Positions 1 to 9,467 are shown, counted from the stretch's first letter. The stretch: DNA of 46,358 nucleotides from Bacteroidota bacterium (GCA_018267515.1 JAFDYJ010000035.1:77615-123972); one strand, 5' to 3'. Translations and numbers: made by a program. The notes: generated by a model not told the origin, from the letters alone.

Positions 1-2111
1 GATCGCAATGTTGCTACTGTTTGTAAATTAAGTTTGGAATCGGGCACTGTATTAATTCCATACAACCCAATTCCGGGACGAACCATATCCAATTGCATTT
101 CGGGATGGCGAACAATTGCTGCCGAATTAGCAATATGTGTCAAAAAAGAATATCCAAGATGTTCTTTCAACTTTCCTGTATATTTCAAAAAAAGAGAAAA
201 TTGTTTTTTGGTAAAATCATCCTGCACCGGATCTTCTGCTGCAGCTAAATGGGAAAAAACAGACTGTACCCGGAAAGATGAAGTAGCATTGATCGTATTT
301 GCCAACGCAAGCATATCCTCCCCCGAAAAACCAAGCCTGTTCATCCCGGTTTCAATTTCGATATGCACAGGATAGTTCTTCAAATTTTCCTTTTGTAAAA
401 ACGTATCAAAGGATTGAAGTAATTCAAAAGAATATATCTCTGGTTCCAGGTTATTTTCAATAATAGCATCAAAGCTTCTTTCTTCAGGGTTCATTACCAT
501 TATGGGTAAAGTAATACCGGCTTTTCTTAAGTCCACTCCTTCATCAGCATAAGCAACACCGAGATAATCTACTTTATGATATTGCAATACGCCGGCAATT
601 TCTGCTCCCCCGCTACCATAAGCAAATGCTTTTACCATTGCCATTATTTTTACTGATGGCTTCAATTGATGTTGGTATTGTTTCAAATTCGATGCAAGAG
701 CAGTGAGATTAACTTCCAAAACCGTTTGATGTGATTTTTGTTCCAGTAGCTGAACAATACTTTCAAACTCAAATATCCTCGCCCCCTTTACCAATATGGC
801 TTCTTCTCTGAATTGTGAAGTCCTGAATTGTTTCAGGAAGGATTCTGTACGTAAATAATAATCTTGTTGAAGGGATGTGGCTTGAAGTAATACTGACAGG
901 TAATGGCTTATTTTATCTCCAATACCTATCACCCGGTTAATATTATGCTGCTGCAGGGTATGGGCAATATGCTGATATAATTCTTCATCGCTGATTCCTG
1001 TCTGTAAAAGATCAGAAAGAATTATTGTCTTTTTAAAGCCGGTACTTTGCTGATCTAAAAAATTTAATGCAATTTCTAATGAACTCAGATCAGTGCTGTA
1101 GCTGTCATTAATAATGGAACAATGATTCAACCCTTTTTTTAATTCCAGCCGCATATTTACGGGCTGCAATTTTTTCATCCTTTCGGCAATCTTGTCCTGA
1201 TCAATACCAAGATGCAATAACAGGCAATAGCAGGTGATAGCATTTTCAATAGAAGCATCGTCGGCAAAAGGAATCGTTATTGTGTTTTCCTGAAACTCAT
1301 AAAAAAGTGTTATGGACGTTTCTTTTACATACTTATCAATTGATTTTACAATGAAATTATTTTTATCAGAACTTCCCCATGTCAATACCTGTAAGTCGCT
1401 TCCCATAAATTCCAGTATCTCTTCCTGCCCATCAAAATCAATATCCCTTCCAATCAAAACTTTACAATTCCTGAACAAGGTCATCTTTTCCCTGAATTTA
1501 TGTCCCCTGTCCATAAATCCTTCACTGTGTGCTTCACCTATATTTGTTAGAATTCCTATATCCGGCAGAACGATCCGCTCCAACCTGTTCATCTCCCCCT
1601 GCCCCGAAATACCGGCTTCAAAAATGCCAAGAGTGTGTTGATTATTCATTTGCCATACGCTTAATGGCACACCGATCTGTGAATTATAGCTTTTGGGGCT
1701 TCGGACAATATTATATTCATTTTGTAACAATTGATAGAGCCATTCTTTCACAATTGTTTTTCCATTACTTCCGGTTATACCGATGACGGGAAATTTAAAC
1801 CGCTCCCGGTGCTGTGCCACTAAATTCTGCAGGGCAATCAATGTATCGTCAACAAGAATAAAATTTGCTTCCGGAAATAATGAGTAGTCCGTTTTATCGC
1901 AAACCACAAAATTTCTCACCCCCTTTTTATACAGTTCTGAAATAAACTGATGTCCATCCCTGCGAGGTCCTTTTAAAGCAAAAAAGACAGAAGAAGCAGG
2001 TGAGACAATTCTACGGCTGTCAAGGAGCAGATGATCAATAGATAAATCTTTATAAAATTGCAGCAGCTCTCCATCCATCATGGATGAAATTTCATTTGTG
2101 GAATAGCTCAT
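1..2111 (-). CDS. murF-alr: MurF-alanine racemase fusion (3' end outside window)
   Basis: Bifunctional cell-wall enzyme. The N-terminal MurF half adds D-Ala-D-Ala to UDP-MurNAc-tripeptide; the C-terminal half is a PLP-dependent alanine racemase that supplies D-Ala. Translation from ATG 2111 shows the Mur-ligase P-loop GITGSNGKT (about residues 111-119) and the SYNSQIGVPLS block. The racemase PLP-lysine motif MVKAFAYGSG has its Lys near residue 494 (codon 632-630). The MVRPGIGLYGI block follows near the window edge. About 703 codons are present; the remaining racemase C-terminus, including its catalytic Tyr, lies beyond base 1. The fusion is normal for Bacteroidota. The start codon overlaps the terC stop (ATGA at 2108-2111), so translation is probably coupled to terC. 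The start and both enzyme halves are secure. Confidence 0.95.
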   Translation of the reverse strand, partial: MSYSTNEISSMMDGELLQFYKDLSIDHLLLDSRRIVSPASSVFFALKGPRRDGHQFISELYKKGVRNFVVCDKTDYSLFPEANFILVDDTLIALQNLVAQHRERFKFPVIGITGSNGKTIVKEWLYQLLQNEYNIVRSPKSYNSQIGVPLSVWQMNNQHTLGIFEAGISGQGEMNRLERIVLPDIGILTNIGEAHSEGFMDRGHKFREKMTLFRNCKVLIGRDIDFDGQEEILEFMGSDLQVLTWGSSDKNNFIVKSIDKYVKETSITLFYEFQENTITIPFADDASIENAITCYCLLLHLGIDQDKIAERMKKLQPVNMRLELKKGLNHCSIINDSYSTDLSSLEIALNFLDQQSTGFKKTIILSDLLQTGISDEELYQHIAHTLQQHNINRVIGIGDKISHYLSVLLQATSLQQDYYLRTESFLKQFRTSQFREEAILVKGARIFEFESIVQLLEQKSHQTVLEVNLTALASNLKQYQHQLKPSVKIMAMVKAFAYGSGGAEIAGVLQYHKVDYLGVAYADEGVDLRKAGITLPIMVMNPEERSFDAIIENNLEPEIYSFELLQSFDTFLQKENLKNYPVHIEIETGMNRLGFSGEDMLALANTINATSSFRVQSVFSHLAAAEDPVQDDFTKKQFSLFLKYTGKLKEHLGYSFLTHIANSAAIVRHPEMQLDMVRPGIGLYGINTVPDSKLNLQTVATLR

Positions 2112-3040
2112 TCTTTCGGGTTATTTTTAACTGCTTCATGCAGTGAATAGAAAATAGAACCACCAATACAAATCAGTATTACCATTAGAGAGATATAAAT
2201 CGGAACAGTGAAATGGAATATTTCTGCCAGCATCTTAAGCCCGATAAAAACCAAAACAATGGCAATGCCCTGCTGTAAGTGCCCAAATTTGTTTACGGCG
2301 CCTTTTAAAAGAAAAAACATAGACCGCAAACCCAGGACAGCAAAAATATTTGAGGTATAGATCACCATCTTATCCCGGGAAATTCCCATTACAGCGGGAA
2401 TAGAATCAAAAGCAAAAACAATATCAGTAACCGCAAGCATGATTACTACAACAAACAGTGTCGTATAGGCAGGTTTACCTTTTTCTTTTACCCGGTATCG
2501 GCCTGCTCCGTCATGAGGAACCAGGGGCAGAAAACGGTTTAAAAATTTATACACTTTACTTTGGTGCGGATCAAATTCAGCATCTTCTTTGGCTGAAAAC
2601 ATTTTAATACCGGTATAAACCAGGAAGGCTCCGAAAATATAAAGCACCCATTCAAACTTATTGACCAGGGCCACACCTACCGTTATAAAAATCACCCGGA
2701 AAATAATAGCCATCAAAATTCCTTTCAGTAAAACCTGGCCATAAAATTTTTCTTTGACTGCAAACGAGGAAAAGATCAGGATAAATACAAAAATATTATC
2801 AATGCTCAGGCTCCATTCCATCAGGTAGCCGCTGAGATACTGAAAGGCAAGAGTTTCTCCATCTTCAAACCAGATAAAAACAAAGAAACCCATAGCAAGA
2901 AGGACCCAAAAAATAGTTTGATACAAGGCCTGCCGGAGGCTGATAACCTTATTCTTTTTATTGAGAAGCCCCAGATCAAATGCAAGGGCAATTAATAATA
3001 CAACTCCAAATACCAGGTAAGTAAGCTGTTCTGCTGTCAT
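2108..3040 (-). CDS. TerC/Alx-family integral membrane protein
   Basis: A 310-residue polytopic inner-membrane protein of the TerC/Alx family, with about nine hydrophobic segments. Hallmarks are the acidic intramembrane motifs EWSLSIDNIFVF (about residues 75-86) and DIVFAFDSIPAVMGIS (about 206-221). Their Asp/Glu residues are the presumed metal-handling sites. Family members are linked to manganese export, alkaline pH response or tellurite resistance; the substrate here is inferred only. ATG 3040 is a clear start. The gene overlaps murF-alr by four bases (ATGA). No yybP-ykoY-type riboswitch can be recognised in the 65 bases upstream, where a long leader would not fit. Confidence 0.9.
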   Translation of the reverse strand: MTAEQLTYLVFGVVLLIALAFDLGLLNKKNKVISLRQALYQTIFWVLLAMGFFVFIWFEDGETLAFQYLSGYLMEWSLSIDNIFVFILIFSSFAVKEKFYGQVLLKGILMAIIFRVIFITVGVALVNKFEWVLYIFGAFLVYTGIKMFSAKEDAEFDPHQSKVYKFLNRFLPLVPHDGAGRYRVKEKGKPAYTTLFVVVIMLAVTDIVFAFDSIPAVMGISRDKMVIYTSNIFAVLGLRSMFFLLKGAVNKFGHLQQGIAIVLVFIGLKMLAEIFHFTVPIYISLMVILICIGGSIFYSLHEAVKNNPKE

Positions 3041-3105
3041 TGATTGTCGTTAATCTTACTTTATAAAATTACTAAAAGGGGTGGGTAATTGACAGTTAAA
3101 ATCAT

Positions 3106-4839
3106 TTACTCATTTTGTTTTTTCCGTATTTGCCTGTAAATAACACCCAGCAAAATGACCAGCAAAACCGGGAGAGCAATAGTTATAAGTTGCCAGTTGG
3201 CTTTTTCTTCCTTTATCTTTTTTGAATCCAATAATCTTAATACAATGTTTTTATTCCGGATAGAGATTATATCGGGGTTGGCCACAAGATATTCCAGGCA
3301 ATTTTCAAAAAAATCCCTGTTTGATGCCGGAATGAAATATTTTCCTTCTTCATTCTGTTGCTGATATGCGAGATATGTAAATTTATTCCATCCCATTGGC
3401 AGCGGCCCATATTCGGGGAGGGCTTCATTCATCGCCATGTCACCGTCAGACACAATAATCATTTTATTTTCAGGCGATATGGAAACAAAAGGAGCATTAT
3501 ACTTATTCAGGCTATCCGTTTGCTGCTGCGAAATCCTGTTTTTGAATAAGGAAGAAAATTTTCCTTCCAGCAATACAGCCACCGGAATGCCGGATCTATT
3601 AAACTTTTCATCCTGTGGAGCGTTCCTGTTTTCATCCAGGCTGATCAATGCCGGGGTTGCAATCGTTCTTGAATTGGCAGATGAAGCCAGCAGAATTGTC
3701 TTTTTAATTCCGGTTTCATTAATCGTATCAATCGAATTTACAAACCTTCCGCTTACCAATCCGATATTCTTATTGATGGCATTATTCTCCGTGGAAGCAA
3801 ACAACGGGTAATAATTCCAATGCAGAAACTCCTGTTGCGGATTGGTGCTGCTACCCCCCACTACAAACGGAATTGATTCGCATTGCAGATCCATAACCAG
3901 ATCTGTATTGATGCGAACACCGTACCGGAAGAAAAGATCCGTTAAATTCAGGTTTCTGTCATAAGCAATGGTTTGGGATTTGAAAGCAAGACTGTCCGGT
4001 TCTGCAAAAAGATTATCTATATAACACAATAATTTTCCTCCCCGCATTACATATTGATCCAATTTTAATTTTTCTTCTTCCGTAAACTGAAGAGAAGGTT
4101 TTATGATTATCAATGACTTTATCTCTTCCGGAATGACAGGTTGCTTTTTAAGATCAAATAAAAAGAAGCGATAGTTTTGGGCAAGAATTTGCTGTAGATC
4201 ATAAGTTCGGTAGTCCTGCGGCTCCCCGTTTCCCTGTGCATAGGCAACAACTGTAGAGTCCCCGTTTATTAATTTATCTAATGTGCTCAGAAACTGGTAT
4301 TCCAGGAGAGCTTCCGCCCCATTGATTTCATCCTGCGAGATGATCCGGCTGCTGCCTGAATAGAGATTAACCAGTTTTTGTTTTCCTTTGTAATGCACTA
4401 ATGCCACAGGGAAAACATAGTTCTGCTGCTGCCCTTCTTTTAGCTGCACCGTCAGGTTAATAGGTGTTGCGCCAAGTCCCACCAAAGAATCGCCATATTG
4501 AACTTCGGTACCCGGTACCATCTCTTTGGGTGAAAGAAACCTGTAAGCCACTTTTGAGCTATTGTAATCTTTTAGTAACCTGAGAAATTCTCCAGTACTG
4601 TTGGCCAGTTTCATAAAACCGGATGGAAAATTTCCTTTAAGAAAAACATCAACAGTGACTACATCATCAAGATTTTTAATCAACCGGATTGTAGCAGGGC
4701 TTAACGTATATCTTTTTTCTTTTGTAAGATCAAAGCGAAAGTGAAATGAAGAAACAATAAAATTTATGGCCAAAAGAAAAAGCAGCAGAAACAGCCACCA
4801 GAATTTTGAAACCCCTATTTTATTGAAAAAGTTTTTCAT
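3106..4839 (-). CDS. gldG: Gliding-motility ABC transporter component GldG
   Basis: A 577-residue GldG. It has an N-terminal transmembrane helix (about residues 13-33, WWLFLLLFLLAINFIVSSF), a large extracytoplasmic domain of the ABC-type uncharacterised transport family, and a C-terminal helix (about 550-570) followed by a basic tail. In Flavobacterium GldA, GldF and GldG form an ABC transporter needed for gliding. In non-gliding relatives the same genes persist with unclear roles. It follows gldF with a one-base gap, so the pair is one operon. No gldA-type ATPase lies beside it; gldA is often unlinked. The downstream neighbour is terC, 65 bases away. Confidence 0.9.
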   Translation of the reverse strand: MKNFFNKIGVSKFWWLFLLLFLLAINFIVSSFHFRFDLTKEKRYTLSPATIRLIKNLDDVVTVDVFLKGNFPSGFMKLANSTGEFLRLLKDYNSSKVAYRFLSPKEMVPGTEVQYGDSLVGLGATPINLTVQLKEGQQQNYVFPVALVHYKGKQKLVNLYSGSSRIISQDEINGAEALLEYQFLSTLDKLINGDSTVVAYAQGNGEPQDYRTYDLQQILAQNYRFFLFDLKKQPVIPEEIKSLIIIKPSLQFTEEEKLKLDQYVMRGGKLLCYIDNLFAEPDSLAFKSQTIAYDRNLNLTDLFFRYGVRINTDLVMDLQCESIPFVVGGSSTNPQQEFLHWNYYPLFASTENNAINKNIGLVSGRFVNSIDTINETGIKKTILLASSANSRTIATPALISLDENRNAPQDEKFNRSGIPVAVLLEGKFSSLFKNRISQQQTDSLNKYNAPFVSISPENKMIIVSDGDMAMNEALPEYGPLPMGWNKFTYLAYQQQNEEGKYFIPASNRDFFENCLEYLVANPDIISIRNKNIVLRLLDSKKIKEEKANWQLITIALPVLLVILLGVIYRQIRKKQNE

Positions 4840-4840
4840 T

Positions 4841-5560
4841 TTATTTTTTCATCAGGTTCCGGTAGGTAATAAAAAGAAATAAAAAGATCAGGCTGAGAAA
4901 ATATATAACATCTCTTGAATCAATCAGGCCTCTGCTGATACTCTGGTAATGAAAGTCAATACCCATCATGCCAAAATAATAATCAAATTCATTTCCCCAG
5001 GCCGGCATTTTGCTGATAGCACTAAAACCATAGTAGAGTAATACACACCCGATAAGGCTTGTAATAAAAGCCACTACAGCGTTACTGGTGAAACTGCTGG
5101 TGCAGATTCCAACGGCTGTAAATACAGAGGCTAAAAAAAACAAACCGATGTAAGAGCCTAAGGTGGCGCCAAGATCTATCCCTTCAGTGGATGAAAGATT
5201 TTGAATAGCAAAAATGTACACAATCGTCGGTATCAAAGCAATCAACACTACAATAAGGCTTCCCAAATATTTCCCCGTTATGATTTGCCAGTGGGTAAGT
5301 GGCCGGGTTTGTAAAATTTCATACGTGCCGCCTTTGAATTCATCTGCAAAGCTGCGCATGGTTATGGCCGGAATTAATAATAAAAGCACCCAGGGAGCCA
5401 ATTGAAAAAAGCGATCTAAGGTAGCATAGCCAAAATCAAAAATATTATCCTGGAATACAAATAACATCAGCCCGTTCACTAACAGGAAAACAATTATGGC
5501 AATATAGCCGGTAAGGCTGCTGAAGAATTGACGAAGCTCTTTTTTACAAATGGCCCACAT
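4841..5560 (-). CDS. gldF: Gliding-motility ABC transporter permease GldF
   Basis: A 239-residue ABC-2-type permease with about six membrane spans: residues 15-35, 57-77, 100-125, 138-160, 165-185 and a last one at about 217-235. The opening MWAICKKELRQFFSSLTGYIAI and the block FADEFKGGTYEILQTRPLTHWQI are typical of GldF. It is expected to form the membrane channel with a GldA ATPase and GldG. ATG 5560 begins the ORF, and gldG starts one base after its stop. Upstream on the minus strand are two TTATTTTG elements, one mismatch from the TAnnTTTG consensus, so a promoter probably lies in the 91-base divergent gap to the gene at 5652. Confidence 0.9.
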   Translation of the reverse strand: MWAICKKELRQFFSSLTGYIAIIVFLLVNGLMLFVFQDNIFDFGYATLDRFFQLAPWVLLLLIPAITMRSFADEFKGGTYEILQTRPLTHWQIITGKYLGSLIVVLIALIPTIVYIFAIQNLSSTEGIDLGATLGSYIGLFFLASVFTAVGICTSSFTSNAVVAFITSLIGCVLLYYGFSAISKMPAWGNEFDYYFGMMGIDFHYQSISRGLIDSRDVIYFLSLIFLFLFITYRNLMKK

Positions 5561-5651
5561 AGATTGGATAAAGATGCTGCAAAATAAGTTAAACAGATCA
5601 AAATAAATTTATGGAAAAACTATTTTTCAGCATCAAACCAGTAAATTTTAT

Positions 5652-5996
5652 ATGAAAAAATTGCCTGCTGCTCTAATCATTTTGTTGTGTACCTGTTTTA
5701 GTGCTGTAAATGCACAATCAGAAAATCAAATTAAACCGCCACCTCCTCCCCCAAAAGTTGATATATCAAAATTTGTTCCCCCAGGTAGAGAAACAATGGA
5801 ATTTCTGAAAAAAAACCAAACTATCTTCCACTTAAGCTGGAAAAGTTCAGAACAAATTATCGTTCATCTCAAAAACGGGAAAACAGAAAAATACAATTTA
5901 GGAGATGAGAACGAGAAAAAACTGTTTGTTGAAAAATATGGTTTGCCGCCTATGCCACCACCACCGCCTCCTCAAAAACCTAAATCTGTTAACTAA
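5652..5996 (+). CDS. Small secreted polyproline-flanked protein
   Basis: A 114-residue protein of unknown function. It has a clear signal peptide (MKK then a hydrophobic core, ending near AVNAQ at about residue 22). The mature part starts with a KPPPPPPK tract and ends with PPMPPPPPPQKP. Between them lies a compact core reading roughly IIVHLKNGKTEKYNLG, then KLFVEKYG. I recall this 'LKxGxxExYxL...FxxKYG-PPPP' pattern at the tails of some Bacteroidota BlaR1/TonB-like proteins, but I cannot verify homology. It stands alone: gldF diverges from it and the isc operon converges on it. A hairpin at 6011-6043 follows. Confidence 0.7.
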   Translation: MKKLPAALIILLCTCFSAVNAQSENQIKPPPPPPKVDISKFVPPGRETMEFLKKNQTIFHLSWKSSEQIIVHLKNGKTEKYNLGDENEKKLFVEKYGLPPMPPPPPPQKPKSVN

Positions 5997-6004
5997 TCAG
6001 AATA

Positions 6005-6043
6005 TAAAAAAACCAGCCGTTACTTTTTGTTGCAGGGCTGGTT
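6005..6043 (-). terminator. Rho-independent terminator after iscA
   Basis: Perfect 8-bp inverted repeat AACCAGCC (6011-6018) / GGCTGGTT (6036-6043). Read on the minus strand it is followed by a run of T (plus-strand A-run 6005-6012), the classic intrinsic terminator layout for the isc operon. The plus strand has a weaker T-rich tail, so it may also stop transcription of the 5652 gene. Confidence 0.8.
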
Positions 6044-6062
6044 CAACTATTTTTATATAAAA

Positions 6063-6416
6063 TTATACGGCAAAACTTTCACCACAACCGCAAGTACGGC
6101 TGGCATTCGGGTTGCTAAAGTAAAACCCTTTCCCGTTGAGTCCGTCAGAAAAGTCAAGCATTGTGTTTACCAGGTATAAAAAACTTTTCAGGTCAGTAAC
6201 GAGTTTCACCCCATTATCCTCAAAAGTCTGGTCCATTGGTTTGGACTCATTATCGAAGTCCAGTTTATAGCTCAACCCTGAACAACCACCTCCTACTACA
6301 CTCACACGAAGAAAATAGGATGAGTCCGCTCCAATGCCTGCATCTTTCATTAACTGATGTACTTTGGACTTTGCTTTATCGCTGATGTAAATACTATTTT
6401 CCAATGCTGTACTCAT
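6063..6416 (-). CDS. iscA: A-type iron-sulfur carrier (IscA/SufA/HesB)
   Basis: A 117-residue A-type carrier that receives Fe-S clusters from the IscU scaffold and passes them to apo-proteins. The three conserved cysteines are present: Cys45 in VGGGCSGLSYKL, and Cys109 and Cys111 in the C-terminal CGCGESF. Length is normal. It is the last gene of iscS-iscU-iscA, 91 bases after iscU. No exact -7 element is visible in that gap, so it probably shares the iscS transcript. The SufA/IscA/ErpA subtype cannot be decided from sequence alone. Confidence 0.93.
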   Translation of the reverse strand: MSTALENSIYISDKAKSKVHQLMKDAGIGADSSYFLRVSVVGGGCSGLSYKLDFDNESKPMDQTFEDNGVKLVTDLKSFLYLVNTMLDFSDGLNGKGFYFSNPNASRTCGCGESFAV

Positions 6417-6507
6417 ATTATATCAAAGCTTGAATGATAGGCTGCTGTGCTTAGATCTGAACAGATATTTATGAAATCCGGGTCTTTGAATAGCAGCTTT
6501 GTATTTT

Positions 6508-6927
6508 TTAGTGGACTAAACTGGCTTCAAACTTCAGCTCGGGTAACCCGTTTTTCTTACGATAATCATTCACCGCGGCTTTAATAGCGTCTTCAGCCAA
6601 AACAGAACAGTGAATTTTCACTGGGGGTAAACTCAGCTCTTCCACGATATCCATATTATCAATTTTTACTGCATCATCTACGGATTTCCCTTTCAGCCAT
6701 TCAGTGGCTAAAGATGAAGATGCAATAGCTGACCCACATCCAAAAGTTTTAAATTTAGCGTCTTTTATCAGGCCGGTAGATTCATCCACTTCAATCTGGA
6801 GTCGCATTACATCACCGCATTCCGGAGCTCCGACGAGACCAGTGCCGACATTGGTTTTACTTTTATCCAATGTACCTACATTCTTGGGGTTACTGTAGTG
6901 ATCAATAACTTTTTCTGAATAGGACAT
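6508..6927 (-). CDS. iscU: Iron-sulfur cluster scaffold IscU
   Basis: A 139-residue scaffold on which [2Fe-2S] clusters are assembled using sulfur from IscS. The three ligand cysteines are intact: Cys37 (GAPECGDVMRL, with the conserved Asp39), Cys64 (FGCGSAIASSS) and Cys107 (KIHCSVLAEDA). The LPPVK chaperone-recognition motif (about residues 100-104) is also present, implying a role for an HscA-like chaperone although none is encoded here. ATG 6927 is 31 bases after the iscS stop, so it is co-transcribed. Confidence 0.97.
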   Translation of the reverse strand: MSYSEKVIDHYSNPKNVGTLDKSKTNVGTGLVGAPECGDVMRLQIEVDESTGLIKDAKFKTFGCGSAIASSSLATEWLKGKSVDDAVKIDNMDIVEELSLPPVKIHCSVLAEDAIKAAVNDYRKKNGLPELKFEASLVH

Positions 6928-6957
6928 ATTTCAATGTTTAAATTTTATAAAAATAAA

Positions 6958-8175
6958 TTAGTGATGAGTAAATTCCACTTTCGAAACATCTACACCTTCT
7001 TTATGCATTTCCCACAAAGGACTCATATCTCTTAAACGGTTTACCGTATTTGTAACCTGGTTGATGGTATAATCTATTTGCTCTTCTGTAGTATATCTTC
7101 CCAGGCCGAAACGAATGGAACTATGTGCCAGGTCATCGCCCAGTCCCAACGCTTTCAAAACATAAGAAGGTTCCAGCGAAGCCGAAGTGCAGGCAGAGCC
7201 TGAAGAAACTGCAATGTCTTTATTGAATCCCATCATCAGCCCCTCACCTTCAACGTATTTAAAAGATACATTGCTTACATGAGGTAAACGATGCTGTGTG
7301 CTTCCGTTTACATAAGCTTCTTCCAGTTTCAGCAGAGCAGTTTCCAGCTTATCTCTTAATGCGCCTAAGCGTTTTGCATCCTGCTCCATCTCCTGCATGC
7401 AGAGTTCACAAGCTTTTCCAAAGCCAACAATTCCGGGAACATTCAACGTTCCGCTACGCATACCTCTTTCATGGCCGCCGCCATCAATCTGAGCTGTTAC
7501 TTTAACCCTGGGATTTTTCCTGCGAACATACAAAGCTCCCACTCCTTTGGGCCCATACATTTTATGAGCCGTGAATGCCATCAGATCAATGCCATCTTTA
7601 TTTACATCTACGGGTACTTTACCTACAGCCTGGGTGGCATCACTGAAAACCAGCACTCCTTTTTTACGGGCTATAGTGCTGATTTCTTTTATTGGCATTA
7701 TTGTTCCAATTTCATTATTAGCATACATAATTGCCACCAGAATTGTAGTCGGTTTAAATGCAGCTTCTAACTCTTCCAGGTTAATTAAACCTTCCGGGGT
7801 TACTTTGAGATAAGTAACTTCAGCACCTTCTTTCTCCAGGTGCTTGCAGGGGTCTAAAACAGCTTTATGTTCAATGCTGCAGGTGATAATGTGATTCCCT
7901 TTATTCCGGTACATTTCAAAAACGCCTTTCAGGGCAAGATTATCAGCTTCGGTAGCACCGGAAGTAAAAATAATTTCTTTCGGATCTGCGCCAACCAATT
8001 TTGCAACCTGCTCTCTTGCATAATCAACAGCTTCTTCAGCCTGCCACCCGAAAGGATGATTGCGACTGGCAGCATTTCCGAATGCATTAGTGAAATAAGG
8101 AACCATTGCTTCCACCACCCTGGGGTCGCAGGGAGTCGTAGCATTATGATCCAGGTAAATGGGTAACTTCAGCAT
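6958..8175 (-). CDS. iscS: Cysteine desulfurase IscS
   Basis: A 405-residue PLP enzyme that takes sulfur from cysteine as a persulfide for Fe-S and thiocofactor synthesis. The ORF is open further upstream, but ATG 8175 ([15 protein letters not shown]) fits the family and lies 37 bases after a TAATTTTG -7 element. The PLP lysine is Lys205 ([11 protein letters not shown]) and the persulfide Cys is Cys329 ([14 protein letters not shown]). The long active-site loop and the neighbouring iscU mark it as group I IscS rather than SufS. First gene of iscS-iscU-iscA. IscR, HscB, HscA and ferredoxin genes are absent, so this is a minimal ISC set. Confidence 0.96.
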   Translation of the reverse strand: MLKLPIYLDHNATTPCDPRVVEAMVPYFTNAFGNAASRNHPFGWQAEEAVDYAREQVAKLVGADPKEIIFTSGATEADNLALKGVFEMYRNKGNHIITCSIEHKAVLDPCKHLEKEGAEVTYLKVTPEGLINLEELEAAFKPTTILVAIMYANNEIGTIMPIKEISTIARKKGVLVFSDATQAVGKVPVDVNKDGIDLMAFTAHKMYGPKGVGALYVRRKNPRVKVTAQIDGGGHERGMRSGTLNVPGIVGFGKACELCMQEMEQDAKRLGALRDKLETALLKLEEAYVNGSTQHRLPHVSNVSFKYVEGEGLMMGFNKDIAVSSGSACTSASLEPSYVLKALGLGDDLAHSSIRFGLGRYTTEEQIDYTINQVTNTVNRLRDMSPLWEMHKEGVDVSKVEFTHH

Positions 8176-8211
8176 AACTCTAAATATTAATCGTTGGTGA
8201 AATGAATAACA

Positions 8212-8219
8212 CAAAATTA
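8212..8219 (-). promoter_or_regulatory. -7 promoter element of iscS
   Basis: Minus-strand TAATTTTG, an exact match to the Bacteroidota -7 consensus TAnnTTTG, 37 bases upstream of the iscS ATG. At the expected 19-base spacing the -33 position reads TTT rather than TTG. Confidence 0.6.
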
Positions 8220-8314
8220 GCCTTAATGGTTCTATTCTAAAACGTTAATAGGCCTTAAACAACTAATTTTACTAAAATCGTAAAGAGTCAATTTCCCATC
8301 CAAAACAACATATT

Positions 8315-8716
8315 ATGATGAAAATTGAACATATCGGAATTGCAGTCAAAAATTTGTCCGTTTCAGTACCATTATTTGAAAAACTTTTAAACAAACGGTC
8401 ATATAAAACTGAAAAAGTAGAATCTGAAAAAGTAAATACTGCATTTTTCAATACCGGAGATTCCAAAATCGAGCTTTTGGAAAGCACCGACCCGGAAGGA
8501 GTAATTGCACGGTTTATCCGGAAAAAAGGTGAGGGTCTGCACCATATTGCATTTGAGGTATCAGATTTGGACCATGAAATAGACCGGTTAAAAAAAGAAG
8601 GATTTGAATTGCTAAATGAAACTCCTAAACAAGGAGCCGATAACAAGCTTGTCTGTTTTTTACATCCGAAAAATACAAATGGTGTATTGATAGAATTATG
8701 TATGGAAAAAAAGTAA
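8315..8716 (+). CDS. mce: Methylmalonyl-CoA epimerase
   Basis: A 133-residue vicinal-oxygen-chelate protein that interconverts (R)- and (S)-methylmalonyl-CoA in propionate/succinate metabolism. The metal-binding pattern is visible: HIGIAVKNL at the N-terminus, LHHIAFEV in the middle and the C-terminal Glu in GVLIELC. Two adjacent ATGs (8315, 8318) are possible starts. It sits alone between divergent iscS and convergent rnc, whose stop codon is only four bases away with no terminator between them. No methylmalonyl-CoA mutase is nearby. Family assignment is strong. Confidence 0.9.
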   Translation: MMKIEHIGIAVKNLSVSVPLFEKLLNKRSYKTEKVESEKVNTAFFNTGDSKIELLESTDPEGVIARFIRKKGEGLHHIAFEVSDLDHEIDRLKKEGFELLNETPKQGADNKLVCFLHPKNTNGVLIELCMEKK

Positions 8717-8720
8717 TTGC

Positions 8721-9467
8721 TTATTCAACCGGTAGCTCTTCAATGGTAGAATCTGTACCGGTAATTCCTAATTTTTCAACTGCAAGCTGAGCCGCTATTT
8801 GGGATGCATCTTTTTTATTGAATGCTTTTCCTTCTGCAATTTTTACTCCGTCAATTACGGCAGCTATTGTAAACAATCTTCTTCCGTTTTCAAGCTGCTC
8901 ATTCAGGGTTTCAAACTCAAGGGACTTCCCGTTTTTGTTGGCCCAGCCATACAATTTATTTTTGTGATTGATCTCCAGGTTTTCTAAATCATCCATGAAT
9001 AAGTGTGGCAGTATGATACATTCTTTCACCCATTTCCCGGTTTTCTTATATCCCTGGTCAAGGTAAATCGCTCCCACTAAAGCTTCCAGAGTATTCCCGA
9101 AGATCTGGCTCACTTTCAGCGATCCATCCATTTTATTATACAATGTGATTTTTTTCAGTCCCATGCGGATGGCAATATCATTCAGTTGCTGGCGATTTAC
9201 CATCTTACTCCTCATTTCAGTTAAAAAACCTTCTTCTTTATAGGGATACCGTTTAAAAAGATAATCTGCAACCAAAGCGCTGAGGACCGCATCCCCCAGG
9301 TACTCGAGACGTTCATTATTTTCATCTGCACCTTCACGGATAGAGCGATGAGTTAATGCGATTTTATAAAGAGAAATATCAGCCGGCTTAAACCCCAGTA
9401 TGTTTTTTAATTCTTTTTTGAAAGAGGCGTCTTCGTGAGCTTTAAAAAATGTTTTCAGTAAATCCAC
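8721..9467 (-). CDS. rnc: Ribonuclease III
   Basis: A 248-residue endonuclease that cuts double-stranded RNA (rRNA precursors, structured mRNAs). The catalytic signature NNERLEYLGDAVLSALVADYLF lies at about residues 54-75 and the second acidic site at about 130 (GNTLEALVGAIYLDQG). A double-stranded RNA-binding domain follows, ending in KKDASQIAAQLAVEKLG. The ORF begins with GTG at 9467: reading upstream in frame, a stop is met before any ATG, so a GTG start is the best choice. It follows fabF by 58 bases. The fabF-rnc pairing is a frequent bacterial arrangement. Confidence 0.95.
   Translation of the reverse strand: MDLLKTFFKAHEDASFKKELKNILGFKPADISLYKIALTHRSIREGADENNERLEYLGDAVLSALVADYLFKRYPYKEEGFLTEMRSKMVNRQQLNDIAIRMGLKKITLYNKMDGSLKVSQIFGNTLEALVGAIYLDQGYKKTGKWVKECIILPHLFMDDLENLEINHKNKLYGWANKNGKSLEFETLNEQLENGRRLFTIAAVIDGVKIAEGKAFNKKDASQIAAQLAVEKLGITGTDSTIEELPVE

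Noticed and set aside
1-2100. Several plus-strand open frames of 85-113 codons
   Set aside because: They are shadows of murF-alr on the minus strand, which shows clear MurF and racemase motifs through the whole interval.
3041-3105. Possible yybP-ykoY-type riboswitch before the TerC gene
   Set aside because: Some TerC/Alx genes carry it, but the gap is 65 bases, AT-rich, and shows no multi-stem structure.
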